Assembly: GCA_023846275.1 (NCBI GenBank)
Contig: CM043869.1
Coordinates: 35,614,737-35,678,736, forward strand
Source: Vanilla planifolia
Taxonomy: Eukaryota > Streptophyta > Magnoliopsida > Asparagales > Orchidaceae
Length of the DNA stretch: 64,000 nt
Reading direction: 5' to 3'
The notes below the pieces were generated by a model. That model saw only the letters and a program-made list of their open reading frames with translations, did not search any database and was not told where the DNA came from. A program made the translations under genes and the position numbers. Positions within the stretch are counted from its first letter, which is position 1. Every line of letters starts with the position of its first letter. This document shows positions 1 to 13,289 of this stretch, piece by piece.

Positions 1-3000
1 CCCATCTTAAGCTCACTTTTGTGGGTCAACTAAGGAAAAATGAACGCGCTAAGGAAACGAATGAAAAACAGCTCAAAATCTTCAAAACCAAACACACAAA
101 GAAAAAATGTGAGTGAGTCAAGGAGCTTTTGTCCATTCTCTAGTCATAATGTAGAACTTCCACCATGATGAGAATCACCATTTTCCCATATTTATGGTGT
201 AGTGCGAGTAACACCTTCCTCAAAAAACTTGGTCCAATCTCAGCCCAATAATTGACTCGATCATCTTGCCAAATTGGCCTTATTCTAACATTCACTCTAG
301 TTGGAAGGCTAAATCTCATGTTCCTCCCCTCCACTGGGAGTCATGAACCAATGCATGGATTATGATCGGACAAGGTCTCCCTCTTTTGTCAGCCCAATCA
401 ACTGTAAGATGTCAAATCCGTAGTCTACCTAATCACCTATACAAGCAATAGCTAACTCAAACATCTTACCACACTGGTGTTAATAACAATAACCATCAAG
501 AATCAACTAATTATCGATCCCTCATGAAATCCTCCAACATCAAATTTGCCTTTTAATACTTAATAAGATAAATTTTATCAGTCGACTTTCCCTTGACCTA
601 CAATATCATGCTCAAAGTTGAATCCATAAGCCTTAGCTATTTGAAGACCATACCTAAGAATCATAAGCCCCAACCAAACCAGAGAGGTATAAGCCTCAGT
701 ACCTCAAACACTCAAAGCCCTAGTAGAAGCAAAATTCTTCAAGCACCTAGACCTATTCAAGTGGCCTTAAGCCTCTATTAATCAAGTATTATAGAATTTT
801 AAAGTATAACTTTGAAATCTACCCAAAGGCATGCCACTTGTAGCAAACCTTATCGTCTTCGATCATTTGGCTTGTTAGAAAACTCCTAGGACAAATCAGT
901 GGCTCGAGCATCTCATCAAGCAAACACCCCATACGGAGACCATAAAAAACCGACCAATTTTCAGTCCTACATAATAACCTCTACTTATCAGATATAACTT
1001 GCAAAATGCAAGGATGATAATCAAAGGACTTCAGTTGACGTTATCTTAACTTATAGTAACCTGCTCTATACTTTGTCAAGCCCAAACATTCTTCAACTAC
1101 TTAGTCCTAGTGAGCATCCATAGGCCTTGGTTGATCAAATGCCACATCAATGTTTCAATCTACCCAAGCTTTTCTAGAATTAAGAGTATCAAGAATTATA
1201 CCAAACCACGTGATGCCCCCATCAAGAATAGATCATTTGTCAGTCCCTCCTGTCGACATCCCTTTATTGCATTAAATTCCTAGTAGTTTGGGGAGATGCA
1301 TTGAAGGACTAATAGTCAACTTTAATATGACTTGAATTTTTCTAATCCATAGTAACTCCATGCATTCTTCGAGCATCGCACTACCCAAAAGGCACTTCAT
1401 GGGCCCATCTAAGAGTTAATTTCTTATGATAACTCCCCTTGTTATTAAGAACATCTCCCCACATTTCTTATGATAACTCCCCTTGTTATTAAGACCATCT
1501 CCCCACACTCGAGAAGACTTATGTGATAGCCTCTCAACATCCCTTTGCCTTACCAATGCAGCTCAAGCCTTAGCCTAACCAAGCACTTGCTTTAATCTAT
1601 CTTATGAATTATCTAGCAAGTAACTTACCAAGGTCACACATTAACATCATGTCCACCATGTGCAAAAAAAGGAACACAATGAAGAGAAAGTCCAAAAAAG
1701 AAAAACTATCATTGACATCTTGGAAAAAGGGCACAGAGGTTACAAGCTACAAGTAATCAAGGCCTCCTTCGACTTGCAAGGTTTTCCCAAAAGTCCTAAC
1801 AGGCAATCACAAGGATGTCACTCTCAATGTAGCTTTACCAAGTGGTGCATCACCGCAGCATGAAGGTCCACCCCTAAGGCTTTTTTCTCATAGAATGTGT
1901 AACTCACGAGACAAGTCAAAGTTCTCAACAAACCCTCCAAAAAGCACATCACTTGGATGTGAAACTTTTATAACCCTAGAGCTTGGCAAAGGCCTCATCC
2001 TTGATGATTCCATCTATGTTGTCAAACTCCTACTAAGGAATCCCAGAAGTTCCTGAGGGTTTAGGCTTGTGAGCAATCCTAGGTAACATCTAAGAAGACT
2101 TGAACTCCACTTTCTTCTTTAGCTCTTCAATCTCTTTTGAGCACTCTCTAGTTCCTTCAAAACAAGTGCAATTCTACTTTCTAAGTTGACAAAGCTCTCT
2201 CTATTAATACTTGGCCTACACCTTACCCACCTTAAGTTTCAATCAAGAGTAGAAACAAGAGGCCTCAAGCATAAACTGAGCCTCCTCTAGCTACATCATT
2301 TTCTAAGATCATGTAAGCCGACCAAGGCCCAACCAAAGCTAGCTGTAGCCTAGAAGATTGGCTCCTCACATTCCAATCAAAAACCACTCCAATATCCCCA
2401 TCAAATTTAAAGAGGTTGACTAATCAGACAAAATTCGTGTTGTGCAAGGCAAATGACTCAGTAGTTAATACATCTCTAGAGTAAAAACTAAAGAGCTATC
2501 AATGTGAGTTTCTCAACAGACGCATAGGAACTTCGATGGGATATTCTTTCTTCATTCCCTCTTAATTCAACTCTCCTTTCTCAACTACTCTTAATTCCTC
2601 AAACCTTTTCTAACCCAATTAATAATGAGGTAATCTCCTATTACCCCACACAATGTCCTCTTTAGGAACAAATAAGCACTTGGCCAGCCCATGGATGTAT
2701 TGCCATGCAAGAAGAAAGCACAAGCACAAAATGAGCATTGTCCAGGGAATGCTATGATCAACCCAAAGATGTTCAATGACCTCGAAAATGTTGTCATCAA
2801 CCTAACAATGTGATAGACCAAGGAGGCTAATCAAGGCAAATAGAATCTAAATAGAACCAATTTTAGGTTTGAATTGAACAATGTCTAATATAACATCTAA
2901 AAGTGCGTTGGGACTTGCATCCCTTGAGAACAACCAAAAAGCTATCAAGGCCCCAAAGTTAGACCCAAAGAGTCTAAGCAAGCAATAATGGCATATACTT

Positions 3001-3480
3001 CAAAAAGAAAGATTATGAGAGATAAAGATGCTCAACATGGCAATCATAGGCACCAAATGAGCTCGTCATTAGCAAATGCCATTAAAAATCATCAACTGAA
3101 GCTATATCAACTATCACAAACCATTTTTGTACATAGAACACACAACTTAAACTTGTCAAAATATCAATCATTTTACTACCGAGAGCACAATTAAATATGG
3201 GATTGTAGAACTTACCTTCACATTCTACAAATGTTGTGTTAAGTATTGCATGTACCACAAAACGAGGCAATACAACATGAGTCCATGTATAAAAAGAAAC
3301 TTTGTAGATGGTCAAGAAAAGACCCACTAGTCCAATAAACTATCCTTGTACACGATGCACTCCGCTGCTACTAAGCCCATGATTGCTTTAAAAATCTTCA
3401 CGAAGAAGTTTTAGCCATTATTGATGATCCTTCAATTCCCCTTTACCTAGCATTAAGACCTAATCCTCTTTAAAGGCTTA
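1..3480. other. Degenerate retrotransposon-derived sequence, no gene seen
   Basis: No open frame here has the look of a host gene. The sequence has more even base composition than the AT-rich stretches elsewhere, and the minus strand around 2080-2240 reads as a charged, helix-like segment of the sort found in gag or spacer regions of large Ty3/gypsy elements. This is an impression from composition and short resemblances only. If the exon at 4883-4993 is real, this block would lie in the next intron of that minus-strand gene. Confidence 0.25.
1420..1507. repeat. 44-bp tandem duplication
   Basis: Two adjacent 44-bp copies (1420-1463 and 1464-1507) differ at one base, an A/C difference in the AAGAACATC / AAGACCATC stretch. 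The near identity inside otherwise decayed sequence indicates a recent local duplication, for example by replication slippage or filling of a staggered break. Confidence 0.9.
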
Positions 3481-3559
3481 ACTTTCCTTCCTATTAGGCC
3501 CAATTGTCATCCTTATTACATAGTGGATTAGTTTTCTACCATGTGACCATAGTTTTTCC

Positions 3560-4475
3560 CCAATTACAAGTAGTTTCCACAAACAAAGCTTCCATGTGAT
3601 GCCTCCTTTTCTACCACTAAACATGTATCAAATCCTATCAATTTCTCCTCCACTTTGAGTGCAAGAAAATCTCTTTCACCTCACGCTTCAATCTAAATTA
3701 CTAAAAGAAGCATCAACATCCTACACCTTATGCTGAATAAAAAAAAATGAGACAGGTCATGTGCACTGGCTGACTTAAATTTGTTGGTAAGCTATGAAAC
3801 AATTAGCATGTCTAGGAAAAGGCGTAAAATTGTTTTTTACCTACAAGGGTAGTAGGTTGTAAACTTTCTACAAAAGAGAAGAAAAGAAAACTTGCATTGA
3901 AAAGCTGAACACATGAAATAGACTACTTTTATTGAACATTAAAAAACTAAAGCACTTGCAATCAAACCATAAACCAAGGCCTACAATTAAACATTTATGA
4001 CAATCTTATTAAGGCCAAGAAAATCACCTGTTTTGATTATCCACATACAAAACTTCCATGTACTACCACTTTTTCTACTGCTCGACTGCTATCTAACCCC
4101 TTCGGCTTTCCCCTCTCTGAAAGAAAATAAATCCCACCAATCTCACCCTTCACAGTAAATTACAAAAAGAAAAATCAACATCCTATACCCCATGTTCGGC
4201 AGAAAAACAGGACAGGTCAGGTGCACTAGCTGACTTCAAATTCTAGCTTAAATTTTTTGGTTCGTTTTGCAACTATTTGCATTTCTAGGAATAGGTATCA
4301 AACCTTTTTTTAACAACATGGATAGTAGTTTGTAGACATTCTACAAGAGAGGAGAAAGCAAAACTTGCAATGACAAGTAGAATACATGAAATAAACTAAT
4401 TTTATTGAACATCAAAGAACTAAACGACTTGCAATCAAACAATAAAACAAGGTCCACAATTGAACAGTATGTCCA
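3560..4475. repeat. Diverged direct repeat, two copies of about 450 bp
   Basis: A unit at about 3560-4000 recurs at about 4030-4475. Anchors are the ACAGGTCA...GTGCACT stretches (near 3755 and 4213) and the ACTTGCA...TTTATTGAACAT stretches (near 3890 and 4362), in the same order and about 465 bp apart. Divergence by eye is substantial, so the duplication is old. Neither copy codes. Their identity is unknown: tandem duplication or two remnants of one repeat family. Confidence 0.65.
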
Positions 4476-4882
4476 TCAACATCACATGATCCAATGGTCT
4501 GGCAAGCTTTTACCATAGACTAAAGCACACAAATGGACCTCACATACAGTTTCCTAAATATCCTCAACCAAGGTCACAAACTTTTTGCTTTATCCAGTCT
4601 CTAGCAATATTCCCAAACCCAAGCTGCCACAAACCACGTGTCAGATTAAGAAAATATGTTGAATGGTAAGCACGATTAGAAATGCATTTGATAGTCAACA
4701 GAAAAAAATCTATTTCTGGAACAATCTCATTTGTAGTACTAACTATCAAAAAACTACCAACAGTGTTTTAGCAACCAGTGAAAAAGACTTCAAATCTTAC
4801 AAAAAAAGAGAAGAATAATGATAATAGCTATGCTGCAGAAGATAATATCTGCTTTCCTATGGTGGGGAAATCAAAAACATAC

Positions 4883-4993
4883 AACAGATGCAGCAGCCTC
4901 CTTGCTTCCTCCATATAGCATGCCAGCAAATACACCAATGACAGTTGCCGTGCCCCAGTTAACACTTCCTGGAAGTCTAGGTGTTTGGCCTTC
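4883..4993 (-). CDS. Internal exon of a Tim17/22/23-like (TIMMDC1-like) membrane protein gene, partial
   Basis: On the minus strand a pyrimidine tract ending in CAG (acceptor at 4995-4994) is followed by 111 bp of open sequence that stops at a consensus donor, GTATGT, at 4882. The exon is exactly 37 codons, phase 0 at both ends. It begins EGQTPRLPGS and continues VNWGTATVIGVFAGMLYGG then SKEAAASV: a hydrophobic segment with small residues spaced as in Tim17/22/23-type membrane helices. It resembles, from memory, the N-terminal part of plant proteins annotated as complex I assembly factor TIMMDC1 or Tim17/22/23 family, which act in the mitochondrial inner membrane. The exon stands alone amid repeats. 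The following exons are not found in 1-4880 and would lie left of the window; a possible first exon is at 18343-18378. The exon call is fairly firm, the family name less so. Confidence 0.5.
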
Positions 4994-6414
4994 CTGAAAA
5001 AAAAAATCATTATGGTGCAAAAGGAAATTAGCAGAATTTTTCATCAGTGCATTAATATCTAACATGATATTGTGAAAACGGATAAATAAGAGCTAAATAA
5101 TTGTAGCATTACACATGTGACCTATAGCCAATTTGGGAGGGAGCAAATGCAGTTACAAGAAAGTTATTCATGTTGAATACCCATTTACATAATCATATTG
5201 GCAAGAAAAGAGTGCTTTCTCAATTTCCGGATTTTGGACATTCATCAGTTCAACCTCTAGTGGCAGTTTATGCAAATGACTATTATGCAAAGTTCTAAAT
5301 TCATATGAAAGCAAGCATGAGATGATCTACCCACCTAAAGCCACTAAATTACTCCAGTAAGAAAAGAGCTTCACAAGTTTATGATGTGATCATGTTCCAA
5401 AAGGAGAACATTACAGTTTAGGATAAACTATGGTGTAAGATGGCTTAGAGATGAGTGTCGGACTTTAGACAATGGATTTAAGGAATTAGTACCAATGATG
5501 TTTGTAAATTAAAGAGGTCATGGAGCCATCTTGATGAATTTGCGGTAACTTGGTCCGTGGAAACTTTCGGACAGCAAATGCAAAGGTTAATGGTTAAGAA
5601 AACTTTGTAGATTACCATACAAGGGAAGAGGTTAAATTTATGGAATTTGACCACGTTTGACTGGATGATTAATTTAAAAATTGATGTAAATTTATTCCAC
5701 TATCACAAGAGTTCATTCAAACACCATTCTCAATTCCTAAAACATCACAAATTTCATAAACCCTGGATAAATAACATGAAAGACTTTTAGAATAAAAGAG
5801 AAATTTTACTCAACTTTAAGCCTCAACTATTTTTTTTAGAGACCATAGAATATTCAACCCTACCTCTAGAAAAATGACAGGTGAGTGAAATAGAACAAAT
5901 CAATAAGTACATTCTAGGAGAAATCAACTCATGGTCTCACAATTACATATGAAGAAATCCCCTTTAAAGCAGTCATCAACTCTAAGAGTCGTGTTTGCAA
6001 CTCGAAAGTGAACGTCAATTAGAATTATCCCTTAGGAACTCCCTCCATCCACTGGGACAAGCACTGAACACTTATTTGGTGTCTGTTCACCATCACCATC
6101 TACACATACTATTTGGGAAAAGCACTAAATATCCCAACTAGCAACATCAATGAAGAAAGTGAAAGAAGAACCATTTGAATATAGAATCTCATCAATGGTA
6201 AATCAATCAAGCTGGCTAGACTTGTCTTTGGACAGAATGGAAATGAAAGCAGAAATTGATAGAGAGCTATAAGGATAAAAAGAGCGGACAATGAACATCT
6301 ATAAACCCTCTGTGCTCTCTCAAAGATACCCTCCAATAAATAATAAACCCCTCAACTAATATAGTGTCTCCAGAAACATGGAAAGGTGCAAAGAAAAAAT
6401 CCACAACTACTTCA
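4994..6414. other. Intron-like AT-rich sequence, no gene seen
   Basis: About 1.4 kb between the minus-strand exon and the first LTR-like repeat. It contains no convincing coding frame, RNA gene or recognisable mobile element. The short minus-strand open frame at 6109-6336 is hydrophobic but shows no family signature and no splice context that I trust. Confidence 0.4.
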
Positions 6415-7665
6415 TACAGATGGAGGCTGTTGCTACTACACTCTTATACCAAAATAATGGAAACTTGGGGATGAGCTAATGAATAACTGTAGTGTTTCAC
6501 CACTTCATGGATCACAAAGATTGTAAGGGATTTACACAAGAACACGATTTCAGTGATTTTTCGAAATCTAAAAAAAAAATGCCTCAAATTGTACAAATGT
6601 TTTAACCAACAAAATAAGAAATTTCAAAAAGTGTTGAATAATGAAGTTGTAGCCAACAAGTCAACAATAGGCTTCGAATATTTCATACAATTTCAAAGTG
6701 ATTTGGATGTTTAAACTTGTCTTGTACTGAACTCAGATTGGACCACCTTAATTCCAGATAGACATGGCTAAGACTAAAGATTGTGATTAAACTATTCGGA
6801 ATCAATGTATATGATGAACTGAAAAAATTGTGAAGGACTTCCAAATCTAACTTCCTCCAAATTTCATGAAAATTGTAAAACTGCAACCCTTAGAAAAGGT
6901 AAATGGCAACCAAATAGATATTATGTAGGCTTAGTTTCAAAATGACAGCATTATGTTCCTGAATTTTAAACTTCAGTAAAAACTCTAAAAATGAAACGTT
7001 TACAGCATTCAATGATCATCAGATCACAAAATTTCGCTCTCTCAAAATTCTCTGAACAATATTCATACTAGTTTACCTTTCCAATCAAAACTTTAATATC
7101 AAAAACAATATCAACATATTGAGTGCAGTAAAATAATAGGTAACCTAAAATGAATTCCAACTCTAACACAGATATTTCAACAATAGATCCCTGTAACATG
7201 AAGGATTTTTGGGCTTGATCTCCTTTTGTGTTATCATAAAGAATTCTACAAGAAAAGAGTCATAATTTCAATTCCACAAAAGGATTTCCACTTCCAAAAA
7301 GCTAAAATAGAACAAAAAAATGCATAATCTTCAACAAACGATACCTTCAAAGTGGTTTGTTACAATTTAAAACGGAAAGAAACCATCTTAAAGCACTGAA
7401 ACTGAAATCTAGTGCTTTTTGTAGCTAACTACCCCATGCAGTCTAAGATAACTGCCCCAGGCAATCTCTTGACCATGCAAGGTGGTCCAAAAGCATTTAT
7501 CTTTGGGAAAATTGCTGCTGTCTGGCATGACCACAGGTTGTACACACCATCAACCACACATGTACATGAGTCCACATTACATAAATAGCCGTGATCCAAT
7601 TTGGACCATCCACCAGGTAACACGAAATGTAAACTAAAAGCCATGACAATGGTATGGATGCAAAC
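6415..7665 (-). repeat. LTR-like dispersed repeat R1, copy A
   Basis: This block aligns by eye with 9104-9835 plus 11815-12225 (copy B) and more weakly with 17540-17880 (copy C). Shared stretches include the GGAGG(C/T)TGTTGCT opening, CTTATACCA/TTTGATACCA, a long central region with CATTCAATGA, and a tail with AGTCCACAT. The GATACCA-type sequence near its left end is the reverse complement of a tRNA-Met primer-binding site, suggesting an LTR of a minus-strand retroelement. It has no coding content. Treated as an old retrotransposon fossil. Confidence 0.55.
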
Positions 7666-9103
7666 ATGAACAAATAAACAACTGAAAACAATTTAGATAG
7701 CATCAAATCCCCCTAATGTCAAAAACTCAGCCCCAATAAGTGGGTATTATGAACAACAATGGTGAAACATTGGCATATCCTCCATGGTGGATACCAATCT
7801 AGATCTTATGATGGAATATTAGGAACAACATCTAGATCTTGTATAAGATCATAATAAAACTCTAATAAGAATACATCCTATCTCAAACTAAAGACGAATA
7901 ACATTTTGAGGCACACCAACTCCAGTGATAGTATAAGGTCAAAATCTAAATGCAACAATACAGATCGAATCTCTATCAATAATGGTAACTTTTGAATCTC
8001 ATCGGACATAAGAAGTAGCATAAAAATGTATCGTATGAGAAGATTATCAAGACTGATGACAATAGCACACATGAACATGATACAACCACCTCCTTTGGTA
8101 TCACAACTACTTCAGCGGCCATGCAGACAATCAAGGGACATGTTAACTCAAAACTCCTCGAAAGTTACCAAAATCTACTACTATAAATTGAATGGTCATG
8201 AATACTATCACATTTGATGATATTTCTAGATAGATCTAGAGGAGCAATTAATATATTTGACAATGGCTCATTTGAAACTCCAATTGAATATTGATCTAGT
8301 ACAATAAACTCTACAATCTCCCCAACTCCATCTAAAATAGTAATGTTGCCAGCATGAGGTGAATCGACATTGTCAAGTAGCACTAACATATGCAAATTTG
8401 ACCCTTCAATTGATGATGAAACAATATCTTTAGAATTATTATCACATAACACATCCTATGGGGCATTTGGGGATGCATGCTAAGAATGTTTAAGAATAGC
8501 AAAAGTAGGACATGAGGAAGTAGGCTCACTAGAGATAGAAGGAATAGCTAAGTTTAGCTTTCTTGAGTGAAAGAGAGAAAAATTTTGCACTCGAGAATAC
8601 TTGGTTTAAGTATTAACTAATCCAAAGACCAAAATGAATATGTATTACCTTCATAATTATACCTAACAAAATACTAATTAAATGTTCTAACAAGATATGC
8701 ACAATGTTTATTAGAATAACATTACATCAAATAAATAATTCAAATGTGTGTAAGGTAATCATCACTAGACATCTAATTAACCCAATATAGTGCAAGATTA
8801 ATTCCTAGAAGTGTGTAAGGGTAAATATGAGATTTGGGGATTTAGTTCATATGGATTAAAATAGAGATCAATATGATATTCATAGTTGATTTAAAATCAA
8901 TAGCTAACTTACATTTCTTGCTATTTGACTTAAAATAAGCATATATACTAAAACAACTAGTTGCCCTATTGGAATCCGATTGTACATTGTGCTATAAGCT
9001 TATATTCTTCATGATAATTTGAAGGTGTAGAAAACAAACAAAACGCACAAATAAGATAAATAGTTTGTTATTTTGGAACAACAAAACCAAGCTCTAATAT
9101 CAC
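7666..9103. other. Sequence between two R1 copies, no gene recognised
   Basis: If R1 is an LTR, this 1.4-kb stretch could be leftover internal sequence of that element. The longest minus-strand open frame (8165-8452, 95 codons) has no family I recognise and no catalytic or binding motif. No RNA gene or other repeat is evident. Confidence 0.3.
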
Positions 9104-12100
9104 ATGATGTAGATGGAGGTTGCTGCTAATATACTTTGATACCAAAATGATCAAAATGAGGGATTGAGGAAATGAGTACCAACAGCTATGCATAATTTTG
9201 GAGATCACAAATGTTGTAAGGTGTTTAAAAATGAAAGAGTTTTCAGTAAATACCAAAATGAGGAATTTCTCAAAGTGTCAAACACCAAAGTTCTAGTTGC
9301 ATAAGTAAAAAATGTTCCTTTAAATTTCATGCAAATTTGAATTGTTTTGGATAGTCAAAATTGTCCCGTATTGAACTTGGTTAGATCGTTCTAATTTTGA
9401 TCAAATATGGTTAAGGCTATAGATATTGATCAAATGGCTCAAAGTGATATACTGGAACATTGTAAATGGCTTCTAGATCTAGCTATTATCAAATTTCATG
9501 GTAATTGGAATGTAAACAACTGTTGAAGAAAGGTTATTTGAGTTTTTGTTTCTTCTAAATGACAATATTATATTCATGACTTCTAAACTTCATTAAAATG
9601 TTGAAATCAATAAAAACTCCAAAATTGAAACTTTTATCACATTCAATGAACTTCAAATCTGAAAAAATTTCATGAAGTTTTGCTAATGTTTGGTCTCCCA
9701 AAACTTATCTGAATAACTATACCTATTTACTTTTCTAATCAAAATGTCAATATAAACAACAAGATCAACACATTGGGTGCAATAAAATCAAAATGGTAAC
9801 TAAACCAAACTCTAACAATGCTAACATGAAATATTTGTTAAACCTTTAGTTTTTATACCACTAATTTGGTGACAACAAAACCAGTTTATTGTTTTATTAA
9901 TGTTGCTTCTAAAGTGTTTCAGTTTATACATCTCAAAATCAAATAAGTCAATCATTTAAGCTTCGTCATTGACTCAAGGAACCTATAAATAATTTTTAGT
10001 ATTAACCATAACTAATATTATGAGAAACACAGAGCTGAACAAAGAATATCTTTTTTGAGTCATCATTATTTGCTTTAAAATATAAAACCTATAACAATTT
10101 ACTTGAAACACTAGAATTCGACAAGATTGAGTGTGAGTGATCAAAAATTTTTAAAATCATTCTTTCACTTATTTAGGATTTCATATGACATGAATTTCAT
10201 GAAAGATTCTCAACTTATCAATATACCTTATAACAGAGTCAAAATAATTGGCTAAATCACTTATCAAAGCTTAATCAAATACAATTGAAAAAGAGAATGA
10301 GTTAAATATGATTTAGTAAAACTATATTAATCATATAATATGATATTTTTATCATAATTATATGATCAATTCATTTGGGAGATCAAACAGAGAGTTGAAC
10401 CTAACAACCCAGTTCATAATTGATAGTTTGGATGTTCAAACAATGCGATATCCTCATCGTACTTATATGATCCATATTTTTCTAAGAGCTGATTGTGATA
10501 AACATTTATACAATTGTAACCTACAATACAATATTATATATAATCCTTATACAATCTCATTTGTCAAAGAAATAAAAGTTTGATTTAGATAGTTGTGAGA
10601 ACTAAAACGTCTTGTATAGTATAATTTTCCGAATCATACTTGTACCATCCTCTGATAATGAGGGTATTAATTGCTAAAGACTTTGTACATGTACATCATT
10701 CATTATCATCCAATACGATCCTTATAAAACCCAAGAAATGTAAATTGAATCTAAGATAGAAAAGATTTATGTGCTTCATACATATACAATTATCTCATTG
10801 TACAAGTAAAAATCATATGTTATTAGTAATTTGATATAATCGAATAAGTCTAAAGGTTTCAACAACAACATATTGTGGGTATTGAACTTGTACAATCCCT
10901 GGATCAGATAGTATAATCTATATAGAAATGTGAGTAAAGACTAGTTGGCCAGAATTTTAGAAGTCTTTTGTTTTGTTGTTAGAGGATGTTTGAAGCCATT
11001 AGAGTACTTGCAAATGCATATATAAAGGGGCCCACACTTAAAAAATAAGTTAATGATCAATTGCACATCTTTAAGAAGAAGCTTTACTCGATAATCATAT
11101 CCAACCCAAGAAAGATAACAAGGCTACAATAATATTCATCTTTCTCAACATTTTCAATCATCACTTCGTCATATTGTATTGAGCTAGGTTGGAATTTATT
11201 CTTCATTGTTTTACCACATTATAATGTGTCTCTTAATTAAAATATATCGAGTTATGAGACTTTGTAATTTAAGCTTTTATTTTTGTTCTTTGTCCCACCG
11301 TTGAGACTTTCTATTTTGATCATGTATTGGTTTTTTTATCATTCTTGTAGGGTCTTCTAGACAAATAATTTTTAAGGGGTCCACTAATCAGGCTCTTCTA
11401 GATCAATGTTGTAGAGTCTTCTAGCCCAATGTTTTGTAAGATCTTTTGACCCAATGTTATAAACTCTTTTGGGCCAATATTTTGTGTCTATTATATGGTT
11501 TTACCCCTACCAATCTTTTGACAAAAGAGAGTGATTTTAGTGCAAATCTGGCCTTTTAGTCAGGGATAAATGTAAATCTGAGTTTAGATTAAACTACCTA
11601 AAAAAATATCTATGAACTTTATTACTTGCACTTGCACACGAGTTTTTAAAGCTATAATATTTTCTAAAAAAAGTTTTACAAAGGCCATTAAGAAAACATA
11701 AAAAACTTTTATTATAATATTTGTCATTATTTGAATTTATAAGTTACATAATTCATCCCCTCTTAAGTGGATATCACACTCTCATTTTAATAATATTTTG
11801 TTGATGGACCATAGCTACCATAAAAGATTTTAAGTCTTCATCTCCTCTGCATTACAAATTAGAATTCCACATAAGGGTAATAATTTAGGTTCCACGAAGG
11901 ATTTACACTTTTAAAGGGTTAGAACAACACTAGCAATGCATAATCTGTAATTAATGATGCCTAAAATGTGATAAATTTTTTAAAAGTACAAAATCTATAA
12001 CTTGGTGGCTTTTGCAACCAACCTCCCCATGTAGATAGGGATTACCTTATTAAGTTTCTTGAGAACACAATTTAACCTAAATTTGCCTTTTGGCTTATTG

Positions 12101-12225
12101 CTAGCCACATGACCTTGGGTGTTACAAACCATAAATCAAACTCACACATAAGTCCACATGACAAAAATAATAGTGGTTCAATTCAGGCAATCCCCAAGGT
12201 AATACAAAATGTAAAATACATGCCA
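9104..12225 (-). repeat. LTR-like dispersed repeat R1, copy B, split by a solo LTR
   Basis: The left part (9104-9835) matches copy A from its GATGGAGG opening through the ACATTGGGTGCAATAAAAT region. The match resumes at about 11815 with a stretch equivalent to copy A from about 7195 onward, ending near the AGTCCACATGACA stretch at 12150-12225. The roughly 2 kb in between is absent from copy A and has solo-LTR features, so copy B predates that insertion. Confidence 0.55.
9835..11815 (+). mobile_element. Solo LTR of a SIRE/Maximus-like Ty1/copia element (fossil)
   Basis: This block interrupts repeat copy B. It opens near a TGTTAAACC...GGTGACAACAAAACCA stretch like the 5' end of SIRE-type LTRs. 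It has a TATA-like TATATAAAG at 11019-11027 and ends with the CACCTAAAAA-like and AATTCATCCCCTCTT-like stretches typical of the U5 end of such LTRs. No internal retroviral-type genes are present, so it reads as a solo LTR of about 2 kb. It is old and decayed; exact borders and target-site repeats are uncertain. Confidence 0.5.
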
Positions 12226-13289
12226 ACACAACGATCTAATGAATTCTAATCAACCAAGAAGATGTGTCGAATAGAAAGTACCATAGTCTAAAGTAGTTTT
12301 GATTTTCCTTTCCCTCAATATTGGCCTTCCGCTTAATGGCTCATGAAGTCTCCCACATGCATAAGCTATACAAGTGGAATAGGTTTCTCTAAGTTATCCA
12401 TTGATCAAAGTCCCTTGACTCTTATTCTAAAAATCATTTTGATTTTCCATAAATTCCTTAAATATATCAATATTTTTTGTCATAATATTAGTATTTGTAG
12501 AATGAGAAAACATGCTCAATGACTCATCAATAATGGAAACACAAAGAATAATGGACAGCATATGTAAGGTTTTGGAGTTTAATTCGATAGTAAATTTGGA
12601 TTTAAAAAATAAAGGGTTGTGAGCATTATTCTCCTATGCTTTTAGTATGCTAAGTACAAGTATAACTAACTTTCATTTAAACCTAGTAGTGTATGTATCC
12701 ATTTTCCCATCTTATCACATCGTTATCATACAAGCAAGGCCTATCCAAAGTATACGTACGACAATCGTAGGTATAATGTCCCATCATACTTTATCCTCAT
12801 ATAAGCCTAATTTAAGTGGCATTTGGTAATATTGCTTAATCATTTTAGAGGTTTTATCTACAAATGCAACAATGAAAGATGTGGATGCAGCATAGATATT
12901 TGACTCATTCACTGTATTGGATTGTGAAGTAACATTCATATAATTTCCAAACCAATCATTAACACATTTTATCATCATGTTTGAAATGCATAAAAGATTG
13001 ATGTTGCCTAAAAATCTTTAGATTGAACTAGAATCAAGAGTTAAACTCCTAGTTGCAATGAATCTTCTGCTTTTGAACTTCTATCATATGACGCAACCTA
13101 AACATTATGTATTTCTTCATTATTTACTCCACCTAGTTGAATTATAACCAAGTTTCTAATATCCCATTAAATACATAACAATGTCAAGTGTCTATATTTC
13201 TTGTATCTATAAGGCTAGATAACTGAAAATGTAAAAATTTGTGAAGTCAATCCCAACTATCAATAGAAAAAGTAGCCATGCAACAAGCA
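12226..13289. other. AT-rich spacer, no gene seen
   Basis: About 1 kb with no supported gene, RNA or repeat. Short open frames on both strands (for example 12647-12829 and 12784-12978) overlap each other and show no family resemblance. Confidence 0.35.
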
